Counted from the stretch's first letter, positions 14,002-23,299 are shown. The stretch is 43,219 nucleotides of DNA from Lachnospiraceae bacterium (GCA_029227035.1 JAQXZD010000056.1:1-43219); one strand, 5' to 3'. Notes: generated by a model from the letters alone, not told the origin. Numbers and translations are program-made.

Positions 14002-16984
14002 GCGGCGGATTATTAGAAGAATACAGGCACTGATATTGGCAGTTCTGCTATGCATTCCCTGTCTGGAGGCAAAAACGGTTGATGCGGCGCCAAAAGAGAA
14101 GATTACGGTTATGTCCAATATCGGCAAGGAGACCATGGAGCCATACCTGGAGGCTTTTGAGAAGAAATATCCGGACATCTGTGTGAAATACTGCTATTAC
14201 TCGGATTATGAGACGGATATGAAAGAAAAAGCTGCAGAGGATGATTTGGGTGATGTTCTGTTTGTGCCGGGATGCATAACCACTGACGAGTATTCGCAGA
14301 GGTTTGAAAAGCTGGGAAATTATGAGGAACTGGCAGATAAGTATTATTATATGGAGGGAAGCAAGTACATTGAAGATGATGTATATGGCATTCCGTCCTC
14401 TGCTTATCTGGTAGGAATCCTGTATAACAAGGAAGTGTTTAATAAGGCAGGAATTACAGAGACACCGAAGTCCATGGATGATTTTATGCAGGATCTGTAC
14501 AGAATCAAAAATCGGACGGATGCCGTTCCTTTTTATCTCAATTATTCAGCCGGATGGCCCCTGCAGTTCTGGGAGACCTTCACGTATTTGGAGATGACAG
14601 GAGATCCGGATTATCGGAATAATGGATTTTTATATGATAAGAATCCTTTTTCGACAGGTTCTTACCACTATCAGGTGTATAAATTATTATACGATATTGT
14701 GAACCAGCATTTGAGTGAGGGAGACCTGAAGACGGATGACTGGGAAAAGTCCAAGGGGATGTTGAATGAAGGCGAAATTGGCTGTACGGCAATTGGCTCA
14801 TGGGCGATTCAGCAGTTTGAGGAAGCCGGGGACAATGGAGATAATATTGGATTCATGCCATTTCCGAATACGGTGAACGGCAAGCAGTATATGACCATAT
14901 CCACGGATTACTGCTATGCAATCAATGCAAAAAGCGAGCATAAAGAGGCGGCGAGAGCATATATTAACTTTATGCTGGATGAATCCGGTTACGCATTGGA
15001 TCAACAGAATCTGTCCATTCTTAAGACGGATCCGTATCCGGACATATATGAGGAGCTGGACAATGTTGAGCTTGCGATGAACAAGCAGGCAACGACAAAA
15101 AATGCACAACGGAAGGCAGCTTTGTCACAGAACCTGAATCTGGAGGATTATGCACAGGCGGTTCGTGTCATTGATGCCGCCGCAGGGTATTCCGATGAAA
15201 ATTTTGATGAGATTATGGAGGACTGGAATACCAGATGGGAAGCAGCACGTCCGGCGGACATGGAAGATGAACTTAAGGACAGTGCAGAGGACAATGTGAT
15301 TGGCAGCAGACTGCCGAAACAATATGAGCTGGAACTCTCACTGACGGAGAAAGAATATATAAACTCTCAGGATTTTGTGAAAGTTGGCTACTTAAAAAAC
15401 CTTGCACCTTTTCAGTATGAAAAAGATGAGGAATTTTGCGGTCTTTCCAGAGAATTGCTGGATCAGATGAGTGCGATGGTTGATATCAAATTCGAGTATG
15501 TTGGATTTGACAGTCAGACAAAACTCATGGAAGCACTGGAAAACGGGGATATTCAGATGGCGGCGGGTGTGGATCCGGACAGTTATGGTAACGGTGGAGT
15601 TTATTTTTCCAAAAGCTACATGGATTACATGAAGGTCATTGTTAAGAATGATACCGTCGAAGTGGAGGATCTCAGCGGGAAAAAACCGGCGTATGTGGAA
15701 GGAGATCTGGAGAAACCGGAAGGAAAAGCGGTTCGAAGAAAAACTTTTCCGTCTGCGATAAAAGCAGTGGATGCGGGAGAGGCAGATTATGTTTTGGGGA
15801 ATTTTTACAGTGCGGATTACTATCTGAAAGCGCTGGAGTGTGAACATGCAACCATAATTCCGATGTCGGATCAGGGAAGCATGGCATTTGGTTTTTACGG
15901 TGGAACGGATACAAGAATGCTGTCCATCAGTAATAAGTGTCTGTATGGAATCGGACAAAGTCAGATACAGGTGATGCTGATGGACAATCTGGATCCTCCG
16001 CCGAAAGAGATTACGGTAACGCAGTTTATCCGAGCGCGGCCTATGCTGGTGGTAGGCGTAATCCTGTTTATTATTGCTCTTATTGTCCTGACATGGTTTA
16101 TTGTGCTGCGTCAGAAGTGGCTCAGTGCCAGAACACATGCCGTGGATGTTAAGCGGTATGAAATATTGGCGACGTTGACGGACGAATATATTTTTGAGTA
16201 TGATGATAACAGTAGGATTTTGCGCCTGGACGGAAAGGCGGCAGAGCGGTTTCATGTTGCCCGCCAGATAGATATGGCATTGTACAGGAAAGAGTATCCG
16301 TGGCTGAATGAGTTGATTGAGCGATTCAAGGAGATGATGGAAAATCAGGAAAACGAGTCGAAGCCATTTCAGATGGAGCAGGAGGATGGCGTTTCGGAAT
16401 GGTATCGGCTGGTTGTGCACTCATTGGAGAATGAGGGAGAGAAAAAGCCACATGTGATTGGAAAACTTGTCAACATTCAAAAAGAGATAGAAGATCAGCA
16501 GCGGATGCTGGATCGTGCGCAGAAAGATCCATTGACGGGGTTGTATAACAGAAAGCGGTTTTCAAAAGAATTCGAAAAAATTGAGCCGAAAGAATCGATT
16601 GCATATGCAGTGCTTGATATAGATAATTTTAAGCAGGTAAACGATACCCTTGGACATGCGGGAGGAGATGAAGCCCTGAAATGTCTGGCGGGTAAAATTC
16701 GTAATATATTTAAAGGGAAGGTGATATATGGACGATTCGGCGGCGATGAATTTGTGATTTGTACTTATGATATGTCAAGGGAAAAGGTGGAAAGTCTTTT
16801 CGAGAAACTGGTACAGGAGATGAAGTGTAAATTGGAGTACCAGGGGAAGGAGAAAGACCTGTCTATCAGCCTTGGTGCGGTGTACCGACAGAGAAAACTG
16901 CCATTGGAGACTCTGTTAAAGGACGCAGATGCCGTCCTGTACGATGTGAAGGAAAATGGTAAGAATAGTTGGAAAATGGATTAG
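13988..16984 (+). CDS. Membrane diguanylate cyclase with two solute-binding domains
   Basis: 998 residues. A basic N-terminus and hydrophobic stretch (residues 12-28) look like a signal peptide or anchor. Residues about 35-430 resemble a type 1 (sugar-type) ABC solute-binding protein. Residues about 455-670 resemble a type 3 (polar amino acid-type) solute-binding domain beginning VKVGYLKNLAPFQY. One membrane helix lies at about 684-707. A PAS-like linker (about 725-835) leads to a GGDEF domain with DPLTGLYNR and intact GGDEF at 918-922. The RxxD inhibitory site is absent (K and V at the expected positions), so product inhibition by that site is unlikely. The likely role is making c-di-GMP in response to extracellular ligands. 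The gene starts inside fprA (14-nt overlap), with GAGG 9 nt upstream. Confidence 0.87.
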   Translation: MRGYKRRIIRRIQALILAVLLCIPCLEAKTVDAAPKEKITVMSNIGKETMEPYLEAFEKKYPDICVKYCYYSDYETDMKEKAAEDDLGDVLFVPGCITTDEYSQRFEKLGNYEELADKYYYMEGSKYIEDDVYGIPSSAYLVGILYNKEVFNKAGITETPKSMDDFMQDLYRIKNRTDAVPFYLNYSAGWPLQFWETFTYLEMTGDPDYRNNGFLYDKNPFSTGSYHYQVYKLLYDIVNQHLSEGDLKTDDWEKSKGMLNEGEIGCTAIGSWAIQQFEEAGDNGDNIGFMPFPNTVNGKQYMTISTDYCYAINAKSEHKEAARAYINFMLDESGYALDQQNLSILKTDPYPDIYEELDNVELAMNKQATTKNAQRKAALSQNLNLEDYAQAVRVIDAAAGYSDENFDEIMEDWNTRWEAARPADMEDELKDSAEDNVIGSRLPKQYELELSLTEKEYINSQDFVKVGYLKNLAPFQYEKDEEFCGLSRELLDQMSAMVDIKFEYVGFDSQTKLMEALENGDIQMAAGVDPDSYGNGGVYFSKSYMDYMKVIVKNDTVEVEDLSGKKPAYVEGDLEKPEGKAVRRKTFPSAIKAVDAGEADYVLGNFYSADYYLKALECEHATIIPMSDQGSMAFGFYGGTDTRMLSISNKCLYGIGQSQIQVMLMDNLDPPPKEITVTQFIRARPMLVVGVILFIIALIVLTWFIVLRQKWLSARTHAVDVKRYEILATLTDEYIFEYDDNSRILRLDGKAAERFHVARQIDMALYRKEYPWLNELIERFKEMMENQENESKPFQMEQEDGVSEWYRLVVHSLENEGEKKPHVIGKLVNIQKEIEDQQRMLDRAQKDPLTGLYNRKRFSKEFEKIEPKESIAYAVLDIDNFKQVNDTLGHAGGDEALKCLAGKIRNIFKGKVIYGRFGGDEFVICTYDMSREKVESLFEKLVQEMKCKLEYQGKEKDLSISLGAVYRQRKLPLETLLKDADAVLYDVKENGKNSWKMD

Positions 16985-17008
16985 TATGACGCATATAAGG
17001 AGAGCAAA

Positions 17009-18424
17009 ATGAGAAAAACTAAAATTATTTGCACGATTGGGCCCGCAAGCGAAAACGAGGAAGTGCTGACACAAATGTTTCAGGCCGGCATGGATGTTGC
17101 ACGCTTGAATTTTTCTCACGGAGGAGCCGAGGAGCATCAGAAGAAAATCGATTTAATCAAAAAAGTACGAAAGAAAATGAATCTTCCAATTGCCATTATG
17201 TTGGACACCAAAGGACCGGAATATCGTATCAAAACCTTTGAAGATGGTAAGATTACCCTGAAGGAAGGCGACACGTTTACTTTAACCACGGAAGATATCG
17301 TAGGAAATCAGGAGAGAGTGGCAGTAAATTACAAAAACCTGATTGAAGAATTGCGTGTCGGAGACAGAGTTCTTGTAAATAACGGATTGATTATTCTGGA
17401 GGTTGTGAAATTAAAAGCGCCGAATGCGGTCTGCAAGGTTATTGCAGGAGGAGAACTGTCTAACCGCAAGAGCATGAACTTCCCGAATAAAGTTATGACA
17501 CATGAGTACCTGAGCGAGCAGGATAAGCAGGACTTACTGTTTGGAATCAAAAATGATGTGGATTTTGTGGCAGCATCCTTTGTTTCGACGAAGCAGGATG
17601 TGGAAGATGTCCGCAAGTTTTTGGATGACAATGGTGGACAGGATATTGATATCATTGCAAAGATTGAGAATCGGGCAGGAGTGGACAACGTTGAAGAAAT
17701 CTGTGAGATTGCCAATGGAATCATGATTGCCCGAGGAGATCTGGGCGTGGAAATTCCAGGGATGGAAGTGCCGGCAATCCAGAAGTACCTGATCAACAAG
17801 TGCCGTATGCTTGGCACACGGGTAATCACAGCGACGGAGATGCTGGAATCCATGATTCACAATCCGCGTCCGACGCGTGCAGAGCTTTCGGATGTGGCAA
17901 ATGCCGTATACGACGGTTCATCTGCCATTATGCTTTCCGGAGAATCCGCAGCAGGAAAGTATCCGGTGGACGCAGTGCGCAACATGGCAGAGATTGCAGA
18001 GTATACGGAGTCGCAGATTAAGTATACAAAGCGTTTTCAGAATTCGGAATTTGAGATTAACAGTATTCTGGATGCCATTTCCCACTCCACTTGCGCAATG
18101 GCGATTGATGTGCAGGCAAAGTGTATTGTTGTAAGCACCTTAAGCGGAACAACAGCCCGCATGGTCAGCCGTTTTCGCTGTCCGGTAGATATCATCGGAA
18201 TGACAACCTCCGAAAAGGTATGGAGAAAGCTGAACTTAAGCTGGGGTGTGACACCGGTTCTGTGTGAGGAATTCAGCTCCATGGAAGTGATGTTCTACCA
18301 TGCCATGAATGAAGCAAAAGATATTTTTAAGCTGAAGGCAGGAGAGACAGTTGTATTGACTGGTGGACTTGTGAACGGGCAGGTTGGCAACACCAATGTA
18401 ATTAAAGTGGAAACAGTTAAATAA
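17009..18424 (+). CDS. pyk: Pyruvate kinase
   Basis: 471 residues. It converts phosphoenolpyruvate and ADP to pyruvate and ATP in glycolysis. IICTIGPAS, the substrate-binding NFSHG, LDTKGPE, IAKIENRAGV and MIARGDLGVEIP (metal-binding acidic residues) are all present. The C-terminal allosteric domain is complete, but the extra PEP-utiliser-like tail found in Bacillus enzymes is missing. AAGGAGAG precedes the ATG. The gene ends in a hairpin that also carries the ribosome binding site of spoVT. Confidence 0.96.
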   Translation: MRKTKIICTIGPASENEEVLTQMFQAGMDVARLNFSHGGAEEHQKKIDLIKKVRKKMNLPIAIMLDTKGPEYRIKTFEDGKITLKEGDTFTLTTEDIVGNQERVAVNYKNLIEELRVGDRVLVNNGLIILEVVKLKAPNAVCKVIAGGELSNRKSMNFPNKVMTHEYLSEQDKQDLLFGIKNDVDFVAASFVSTKQDVEDVRKFLDDNGGQDIDIIAKIENRAGVDNVEEICEIANGIMIARGDLGVEIPGMEVPAIQKYLINKCRMLGTRVITATEMLESMIHNPRPTRAELSDVANAVYDGSSAIMLSGESAAGKYPVDAVRNMAEIAEYTESQIKYTKRFQNSEFEINSILDAISHSTCAMAIDVQAKCIVVSTLSGTTARMVSRFRCPVDIIGMTTSEKVWRKLNLSWGVTPVLCEEFSSMEVMFYHAMNEAKDIFKLKAGETVVLTGGLVNGQVGNTNVIKVETVK

Positions 18425-18440
18425 TAGATTGAATAAAAAC

Positions 18441-18497
18441 CCTTCATTTACAAATACTAGCTTCGAACAGCTAAAAATTGTAAATGGAGGATTTTTT
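18441..18497 (+). terminator. Terminator-like hairpin overlapping the spoVT ribosome binding site
   Basis: CCTTCATTTACAA (18441-18453) pairs with TTGTAAATGGAGG (18478-18490), 13 bp with one G-U pair. An inner hairpin TAGCT/AGCTA sits in the loop and a T-run follows at 18492-18497. The GGAGG that serves the spoVT start at 18502 is the end of the 3' arm. Confidence 0.75.
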
Positions 18498-18501
18498 ATA
18501 T

Positions 18502-19050
18502 ATGAAGGCGACAGGAATTGTACGACGCATAGATGATCTGGGAAGAATCGTGGTACCAAAAGAAATACGAAGAACCCTCCGGATCAGAGAGGGAGATCCC
18601 TTGGAGATTTTTACGAATCGGGAGGGGGAGATCATGCTCAAAAAGTATTCACCGATTGGGGAACTTGGGGAGTTTGCCGCCTGCTATGCACAGGCGCTGG
18701 CGCAGACGGTAGAAGCGTTGGTGTGCATCAGTGACAGGGATTATATTATTGCGGCGGCAGGTACCGGGCGCAAAGAAGTGGAAGGCGAGCATTTAAGCAG
18801 TGAAGTGGAAGCTCTGATAGAGCAAAGGGGAACGTATCTGACCAAAAAGGCGGACGAGGAACTGCCGATAGTGGAGAAAGATTGCATTACGGATCGCAAG
18901 GGCGCTGTGGTTTCGAGCATTATCTGTAATGGGGATTGTCAGGGCTCCGTAATTATGGTGGAAAAGAGCGGGGAGCCGGAAAAGCTGGAAGTATTAAAGA
19001 CGCTGGCAATTGCGGCATCTAATTTTCTTGGAAAAAATATGGAACAGTAG
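18502..19050 (+). CDS. spoVT: Stage V sporulation protein T (AbrB-family regulator)
   Basis: 182 residues. Residues 1-50 (ATGIVRRIDDLGRIVVPKEI, then RRTLRIREGDPLEIF) are an AbrB swapped-hairpin DNA-binding domain; the remaining part is the GAF-like domain of SpoVT. In Bacillus it tunes SigG-dependent genes in the forespore; in Clostridia it is needed for normal spore development. The ATG at 18502 follows GGAGG at 18486-18490, which lies within a strong hairpin. An in-frame ATG at 18484 lies in that hairpin and is rejected. A clear terminator follows. Its presence suggests that the organism or its recent ancestor sporulates. Confidence 0.92.
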   Translation: MKATGIVRRIDDLGRIVVPKEIRRTLRIREGDPLEIFTNREGEIMLKKYSPIGELGEFAACYAQALAQTVEALVCISDRDYIIAAAGTGRKEVEGEHLSSEVEALIEQRGTYLTKKADEELPIVEKDCITDRKGAVVSSIICNGDCQGSVIMVEKSGEPEKLEVLKTLAIAASNFLGKNMEQ

Positions 19051-19060
19051 GGAATGAAAA

Positions 19061-19092
19061 ACAGACATATGAAAAAGTATGTCTGTTTTTTT
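19061..19092 (+). terminator. Terminator of spoVT
   Basis: ACAGACATA and TATGTCTGT form a perfect 9-bp stem followed by seven T. Confidence 0.9.
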
Positions 19093-19147
19093 GCGTATAT
19101 GATATAATGCAGAAGATACCATAGAACACAGTTTGATTGGAGAAATA

Positions 19148-19915
19148 ATGTTAAATCAATTTTCACGAACAGAGTTATTAATCGGAAAAGAGGGAATGGA
19201 GCGGCTGGCAAATGCCAGGGTAGCGATATTTGGGATTGGCGGTGTCGGTGGTTATGCAGTAGAAGCTCTGGCACGCAGTGGTGTAGGAACATTGGATCTG
19301 ATTGATGATGACAAAGTATGTCTGACCAATATCAACCGGCAGATTATTGCCACCAGAAAAACAGTCGGAAAGTATAAGGTAGATGTGGCGAAGGAACGGA
19401 TTCTGGATATCAATCCGGACGCACAGGTAAATACTTATAAGACCTTTTATCTGCCGGACACCGCAGACCAGTTTGATTTTTCCGAATATGATTATGTGAT
19501 AGATGCCATTGATACGGTAAGCGGAAAGATTCAGTTGGTAGAACAGGCCCAAAAGCTTCATACGCCAATTATCAGTTCCATGGGAGCCGGAAATAAAATG
19601 GATCCGACTGCATTTGAGGTGGCAGATATTTATAAAACTTCGGTCTGCCCGCTCGCAAAGGTGATGCGCAGGGACTTGAAAAAGCGCGGGATTAGGAAAT
19701 TAAAGGTGGTTTATTCAAAGGAAAAGCCGTTGGTACCGATAGATGATATGGCAATCAGTTGCAAGTCACACTGTATTTGCCCACCGGGAGCGGTACGCAA
19801 ATGTACACAACGTCGTCAGATTCCGGGAAGCAATGCGTTTGTGCCGTCTGTAGTGGGACTGATTATTGCCGGGGAAGTGGTGAAGGACCTGATTGCAGCA
19901 GGGGATAAAAAGTAA
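19148..19915 (+). CDS. tcdA: tRNA threonylcarbamoyladenosine dehydratase
   Basis: 255 residues of the ThiF/HesA/E1-like family. It catalyses the ATP-dependent cyclisation of t6A37 to ct6A in ANN-decoding tRNAs. GIGGVGGYAVEALARSG is the nucleotide-binding loop, DDDKVCLTNINRQ the adenylation site region, DAIDT follows, and the C-terminal CKSHCICPPG supplies Cys residues typical of the TcdA branch rather than MoeB or ThiF. GGAG precedes the ATG at 19148. It is a single gene bounded by terminators on both sides, with a TATAAT at 19103-19108 as a possible -10 box. Confidence 0.88.
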   Translation: MLNQFSRTELLIGKEGMERLANARVAIFGIGGVGGYAVEALARSGVGTLDLIDDDKVCLTNINRQIIATRKTVGKYKVDVAKERILDINPDAQVNTYKTFYLPDTADQFDFSEYDYVIDAIDTVSGKIQLVEQAQKLHTPIISSMGAGNKMDPTAFEVADIYKTSVCPLAKVMRRDLKKRGIRKLKVVYSKEKPLVPIDDMAISCKSHCICPPGAVRKCTQRRQIPGSNAFVPSVVGLIIAGEVVKDLIAAGDKK

Positions 19916-19946
19916 ATTTCTTAAGGATGTGAATTTACTTTTATTT
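19910..19946 (+). terminator. Terminator of tcdA
   Basis: AAGTAAATT, which includes the stop codon, pairs with AATTTACTT over 9 bp and is followed by TTATTT. Confidence 0.7.
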
Positions 19947-19974
19947 AGGACAAACAGTTACGGAAAAACAATGT

Positions 19975-20003
19975 TTGCATATATGCTGTAAAAGAGATAA
20001 AAT
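19975..20003 (+). promoter_or_regulatory. Likely promoter of the penicillin-binding protein gene
   Basis: TTGCAT at 19975-19980, a 17-nt spacer, and TAAAAT at 19998-20003, 27 nt before the start codon. Confidence 0.55.
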
Positions 20004-20030
20004 ACAAAGGACGAGTAATAAGGAGAGCAT

Positions 20031-22316
20031 ATGGCAAACAGTAAAAGTAAGAAGAAAAAGAAGAAAAAGCAGCATCGCGTATTCTGGTTTTTTATTAAAC
20101 TGCAGATTGTTCTGATGCTGGTTGTTCTTGCAGGCTTTGGATATTATTATTTTGGCGGATATGCGGATGAAGTTCAGCAGCTTAAGAGAGAGGCTGTTCA
20201 GGAAGTAGCGGATACGGATGAGTCGTTTTTTATTCCGTCCCAGACCTGCTTTGTCTATGATGCGGATGGGAATCTGATTTCCGAGAGGAAGGGAACGAAA
20301 GACGCCCAGTACGTAAAGTATGAGGATATCCCGAGTGATTTTGTCACGGCAATCATCAGTATTGAGGACAAGAAATTTTATCGTCATAGCGGGGTAGATT
20401 TCAAAGCGGTTCTTAGAGCGGCGAAGGCGGCGGTCGAGGCAAAGGTGCTGAACAAGAACGACGGAAAGGTAACGCAGGGAGCCAGTACGATTACCATGCA
20501 GCTTGCCAAACTGATGTATATGGAGCCAAATAAGACCTGGCAGTATAAAGTAAAACAGATGTTTTTGGCAATGGAGCTGGAGAAGCGGTACAGCAAGGCG
20601 AAGATATTGGAGTTCTATCTGAATAATATCTATTTTTCAAACGGATATTATGGAGTGGATGCAGCGGCGCACGGTTATTTTAACTGTGAACTGAATGAGC
20701 TTGATATCTCACAGATTGCATATCTGTGTGCAATACCGAACAGCCCGACCTATTACGATCCGGTTACGAATCCGGATCATACGATAACCAGGCGTAATCT
20801 GATCCTTGAAAATATGTATAATGACGGCAAGCTTTCCGAGGAAGAGTATTATAAGGCCGTGAAGGAAGAGATTAAGCTGGATCGCCCGAAGGAGACGGCA
20901 AAAGAGAAGATTAATAACTATGTGGATACTTACACATATTATTGTGCAACTCTGGCGCTGATGGAGCAGGAAGGTTTCACATTCCAGTATTATTTTGATA
21001 CGGATGAGGAGCAGGAAGCTTACGAGAACGAGTATAATGAGCTGTACAGTGTATGTCAGAAGAAGCTGTATTCTGGCGGTTACAAGATATATACCAGCAT
21101 CGATATGGATAAGCAGAAGGCGTTGCAAAAGTCTGTAGATGATGCGCTGGCCGGATTTACGAAGAAGAATGATGAGGGGACATACAAGATGCAGGGGGCA
21201 GGTGTCTGCATTGATAACGAGACGGGATACATTGTGGCAATTGTGGGTGGACGTGACCAGGATTTTACCACCTACACGTTAAACCGTGCTTATCAAAGTC
21301 ACAGACAGCCGGGAAGTTCCATTAAGCCGTTGATTGTGTATACGCCGCAACTGGAGCGTGGATATACGCCGGAGACGGTGGTAAATGACCATAAATTTAA
21401 AGACGGTCCGTCAAACGCAACCAATACATATGCGGGAAAAGTTCCGTTAAGATATGCGGTTGCACATTCTTTGAATACCGTTGCATGGCAGCTATATGAA
21501 GAACTGACACCGGAAGTGGGACTGCAGTATCTGAAAAACATGAATTTTACTGCAATCGATGAGAATGATTATACGCAGGCAACATCCCTCGGCGGTTTTA
21601 CAAAAGGTGTGTCACCGGTTGAGATGGCATCTGCATATGCTGCCATTGAGAATGACGGTATGTATCGGAAGCCAACCTGTATTAAGTCGATTATCGATTC
21701 GGATGAGAACGTAGTGTACACCTCTTCCATGACGGAAGTATCTGTGTATAAGCAGGATGCGGCACGAACGATGACGGATATGCTGACGACGGTTATGGAA
21801 AGCGGAACCGGACGTTCACTCAAATTAAAGAATATGCCTTGTGCGGGTAAGACAGGAACAACCAATGACCATAAAGATGGATGGTTCTGTGGTTTTACCA
21901 GATATTATACTACCAGTATCTGGGTAGGATGCGATTATCCAAAGGCGATTAGCGGACTAAGCGGAAGTACCTATCCGGGAACCATCTGGAAGAATTTTAT
22001 GAATGCCATTCATGAAGGGCTGTCTCCGATGGATTTCCTGCCTTATGCACAGTTGTCGGATGAGTTTAAGGAAGAGCAGGAAAAAGCGGAGCAGGAGCAC
22101 GATAAGATGCGGGAGGAGAATCAGAAACCGCAGGATGAAAAAGAGCAGGACGCAGAGGATGAACCGGCCGACAATGAGAGTGGGGATAATCAGGAAGAAA
22201 ATCCGGATGACACGGTTGTGGATGAGCCGGAGGCGGATGAACCGAATCAGGACAATCCGGATGAGATAATTCCGGAGGAGCCGGGAAACCAGGATGAGGA
22301 TGATGCAGACGAATAG
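20031..22316 (+). CDS. Class A penicillin-binding protein (bifunctional)
   Basis: 761 residues. After a Lys-rich cytoplasmic tail comes one membrane helix (about residues 17-38). The glycosyltransferase 51 domain includes ISIEDKKFYRH (catalytic Glu) and a QGASTITMQLAK segment. The transpeptidase domain has SSIK (S429, K432), the AHSLN triad and KTGTTND (around 606). The last 60 or so residues form a very acidic tail of Asp, Glu, Asn and Pro on the outer face of the membrane. It polymerises and cross-links peptidoglycan. A GGAGAG precedes the ATG. The glucokinase gene follows by 24 nt and is probably in the same transcript. Confidence 0.94.
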   Translation: MANSKSKKKKKKKQHRVFWFFIKLQIVLMLVVLAGFGYYYFGGYADEVQQLKREAVQEVADTDESFFIPSQTCFVYDADGNLISERKGTKDAQYVKYEDIPSDFVTAIISIEDKKFYRHSGVDFKAVLRAAKAAVEAKVLNKNDGKVTQGASTITMQLAKLMYMEPNKTWQYKVKQMFLAMELEKRYSKAKILEFYLNNIYFSNGYYGVDAAAHGYFNCELNELDISQIAYLCAIPNSPTYYDPVTNPDHTITRRNLILENMYNDGKLSEEEYYKAVKEEIKLDRPKETAKEKINNYVDTYTYYCATLALMEQEGFTFQYYFDTDEEQEAYENEYNELYSVCQKKLYSGGYKIYTSIDMDKQKALQKSVDDALAGFTKKNDEGTYKMQGAGVCIDNETGYIVAIVGGRDQDFTTYTLNRAYQSHRQPGSSIKPLIVYTPQLERGYTPETVVNDHKFKDGPSNATNTYAGKVPLRYAVAHSLNTVAWQLYEELTPEVGLQYLKNMNFTAIDENDYTQATSLGGFTKGVSPVEMASAYAAIENDGMYRKPTCIKSIIDSDENVVYTSSMTEVSVYKQDAARTMTDMLTTVMESGTGRSLKLKNMPCAGKTGTTNDHKDGWFCGFTRYYTTSIWVGCDYPKAISGLSGSTYPGTIWKNFMNAIHEGLSPMDFLPYAQLSDEFKEEQEKAEQEHDKMREENQKPQDEKEQDAEDEPADNESGDNQEENPDDTVVDEPEADEPNQDNPDEIIPEEPGNQDEDDADE

Positions 22317-22340
22317 TCTGAAGAATAAGGAGGAAAAATA

Positions 22341-23279
22341 ATGAAGAAATATGGATTTGGTGTTGATGTGGGAGGAACTACGGTTAAGATTGGTTTTTTT
22401 GAGACCGATGGAAAGCTTTTGGACAAATGGGAGATTAAAACCAATACGCAGGATAACGGAAAGGAAATTCTTCCGGATATTGCACAGGCGATTGATAATA
22501 AGCTGGCACAGGAGAGCATAAGCAAGAGCGAAGTGGAAGGAATCGGAATCGGAGTTCCGGGGCCGGTAAGAAGTGACGGAGTGGTAAATATCTGCGTGAA
22601 CCTCGGCTGGGGCGTTGTCAATGTGGCGGAAGAACTGGGCAAGCTTACAGGCCTGAAAGTCAAAGTTGGAAATGATGCCAATGTAGCAGCTCTTGGAGAG
22701 ATGTGGCAGGGCGGAGCAAAGGGAAGCCGGGATGTTATCATGGTGACACTGGGAACCGGTGTCGGAGGCGGAATTATCGTGGATGGACATATTGTGGCAG
22801 GCTACAACGGAGCAGGCGGTGAAATCGGACATATCACGGTGAACAATGATGAAATTGAGCCATGTAATTGCGGGCAGTACGGTTGTCTGGAACAGTATAC
22901 TTCTGCAACAGGCATTGTGCGGATGGCAAAAAGAAAGCTGGCAAAGACCGCAGAGGAAACCGCTTTGCGCAAATATGATGAACTGACCGCAAAGGATATC
23001 TTTGACGAGGCAAAGGCCGGAGACCAAGTGGCAATGGTTCTGGTGGATGAGCTGGGAGAAATTCTTGGATCGGCACTGTCGAATATGGCATGTGTTGTGA
23101 ACCCGGAGGTTATCGTAATCGGTGGAGGTGTATCCAAGGCCGGACAGATTCTGATTGATACCATTCAGAAGCATTATGTGGAAACCTCATTTCATGCCTG
23201 CCGTGATACAAGATTTGAGCTTGCATCGCTGGGAAATGATGCAGGAATGTACGGTTGCATGAAACTGGTGGTAGAATAA
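22341..23279 (+). CDS. glcK: ROK family glucokinase
   Basis: 312 residues. It phosphorylates glucose to glucose 6-phosphate with ATP. VDVGGTTVKIG is the phosphate-binding motif, VPGPV and NDANVAALGE carry the catalytic Asp, TLGTGVGGG follows, EIGH and the CNCGQYGCLE zinc-binding motif are typical of ROK enzymes. It could also be another ROK hexokinase; ROK repressors are excluded because there is no N-terminal helix-turn-helix. AAGGAGG precedes the ATG, and a strong terminator follows. Confidence 0.92.
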   Translation: MKKYGFGVDVGGTTVKIGFFETDGKLLDKWEIKTNTQDNGKEILPDIAQAIDNKLAQESISKSEVEGIGIGVPGPVRSDGVVNICVNLGWGVVNVAEELGKLTGLKVKVGNDANVAALGEMWQGGAKGSRDVIMVTLGTGVGGGIIVDGHIVAGYNGAGGEIGHITVNNDEIEPCNCGQYGCLEQYTSATGIVRMAKRKLAKTAEETALRKYDELTAKDIFDEAKAGDQVAMVLVDELGEILGSALSNMACVVNPEVIVIGGGVSKAGQILIDTIQKHYVETSFHACRDTRFELASLGNDAGMYGCMKLVVE

Positions 23280-23299
23280 TTAAATATTAAAATTGACAG

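Noticed and set aside
15392-16420. 342-residue open frame on the minus strand
   Set aside because: Antisense shadow of the cyclase gene, with no recognisable domain and no ribosome binding site support.
21957-23174. 405-residue open frame on the minus strand
   Set aside because: It runs antisense across the end of the penicillin-binding protein and the glucokinase; the Leu/Ile/Arg-rich part mirrors the acidic tail codons.
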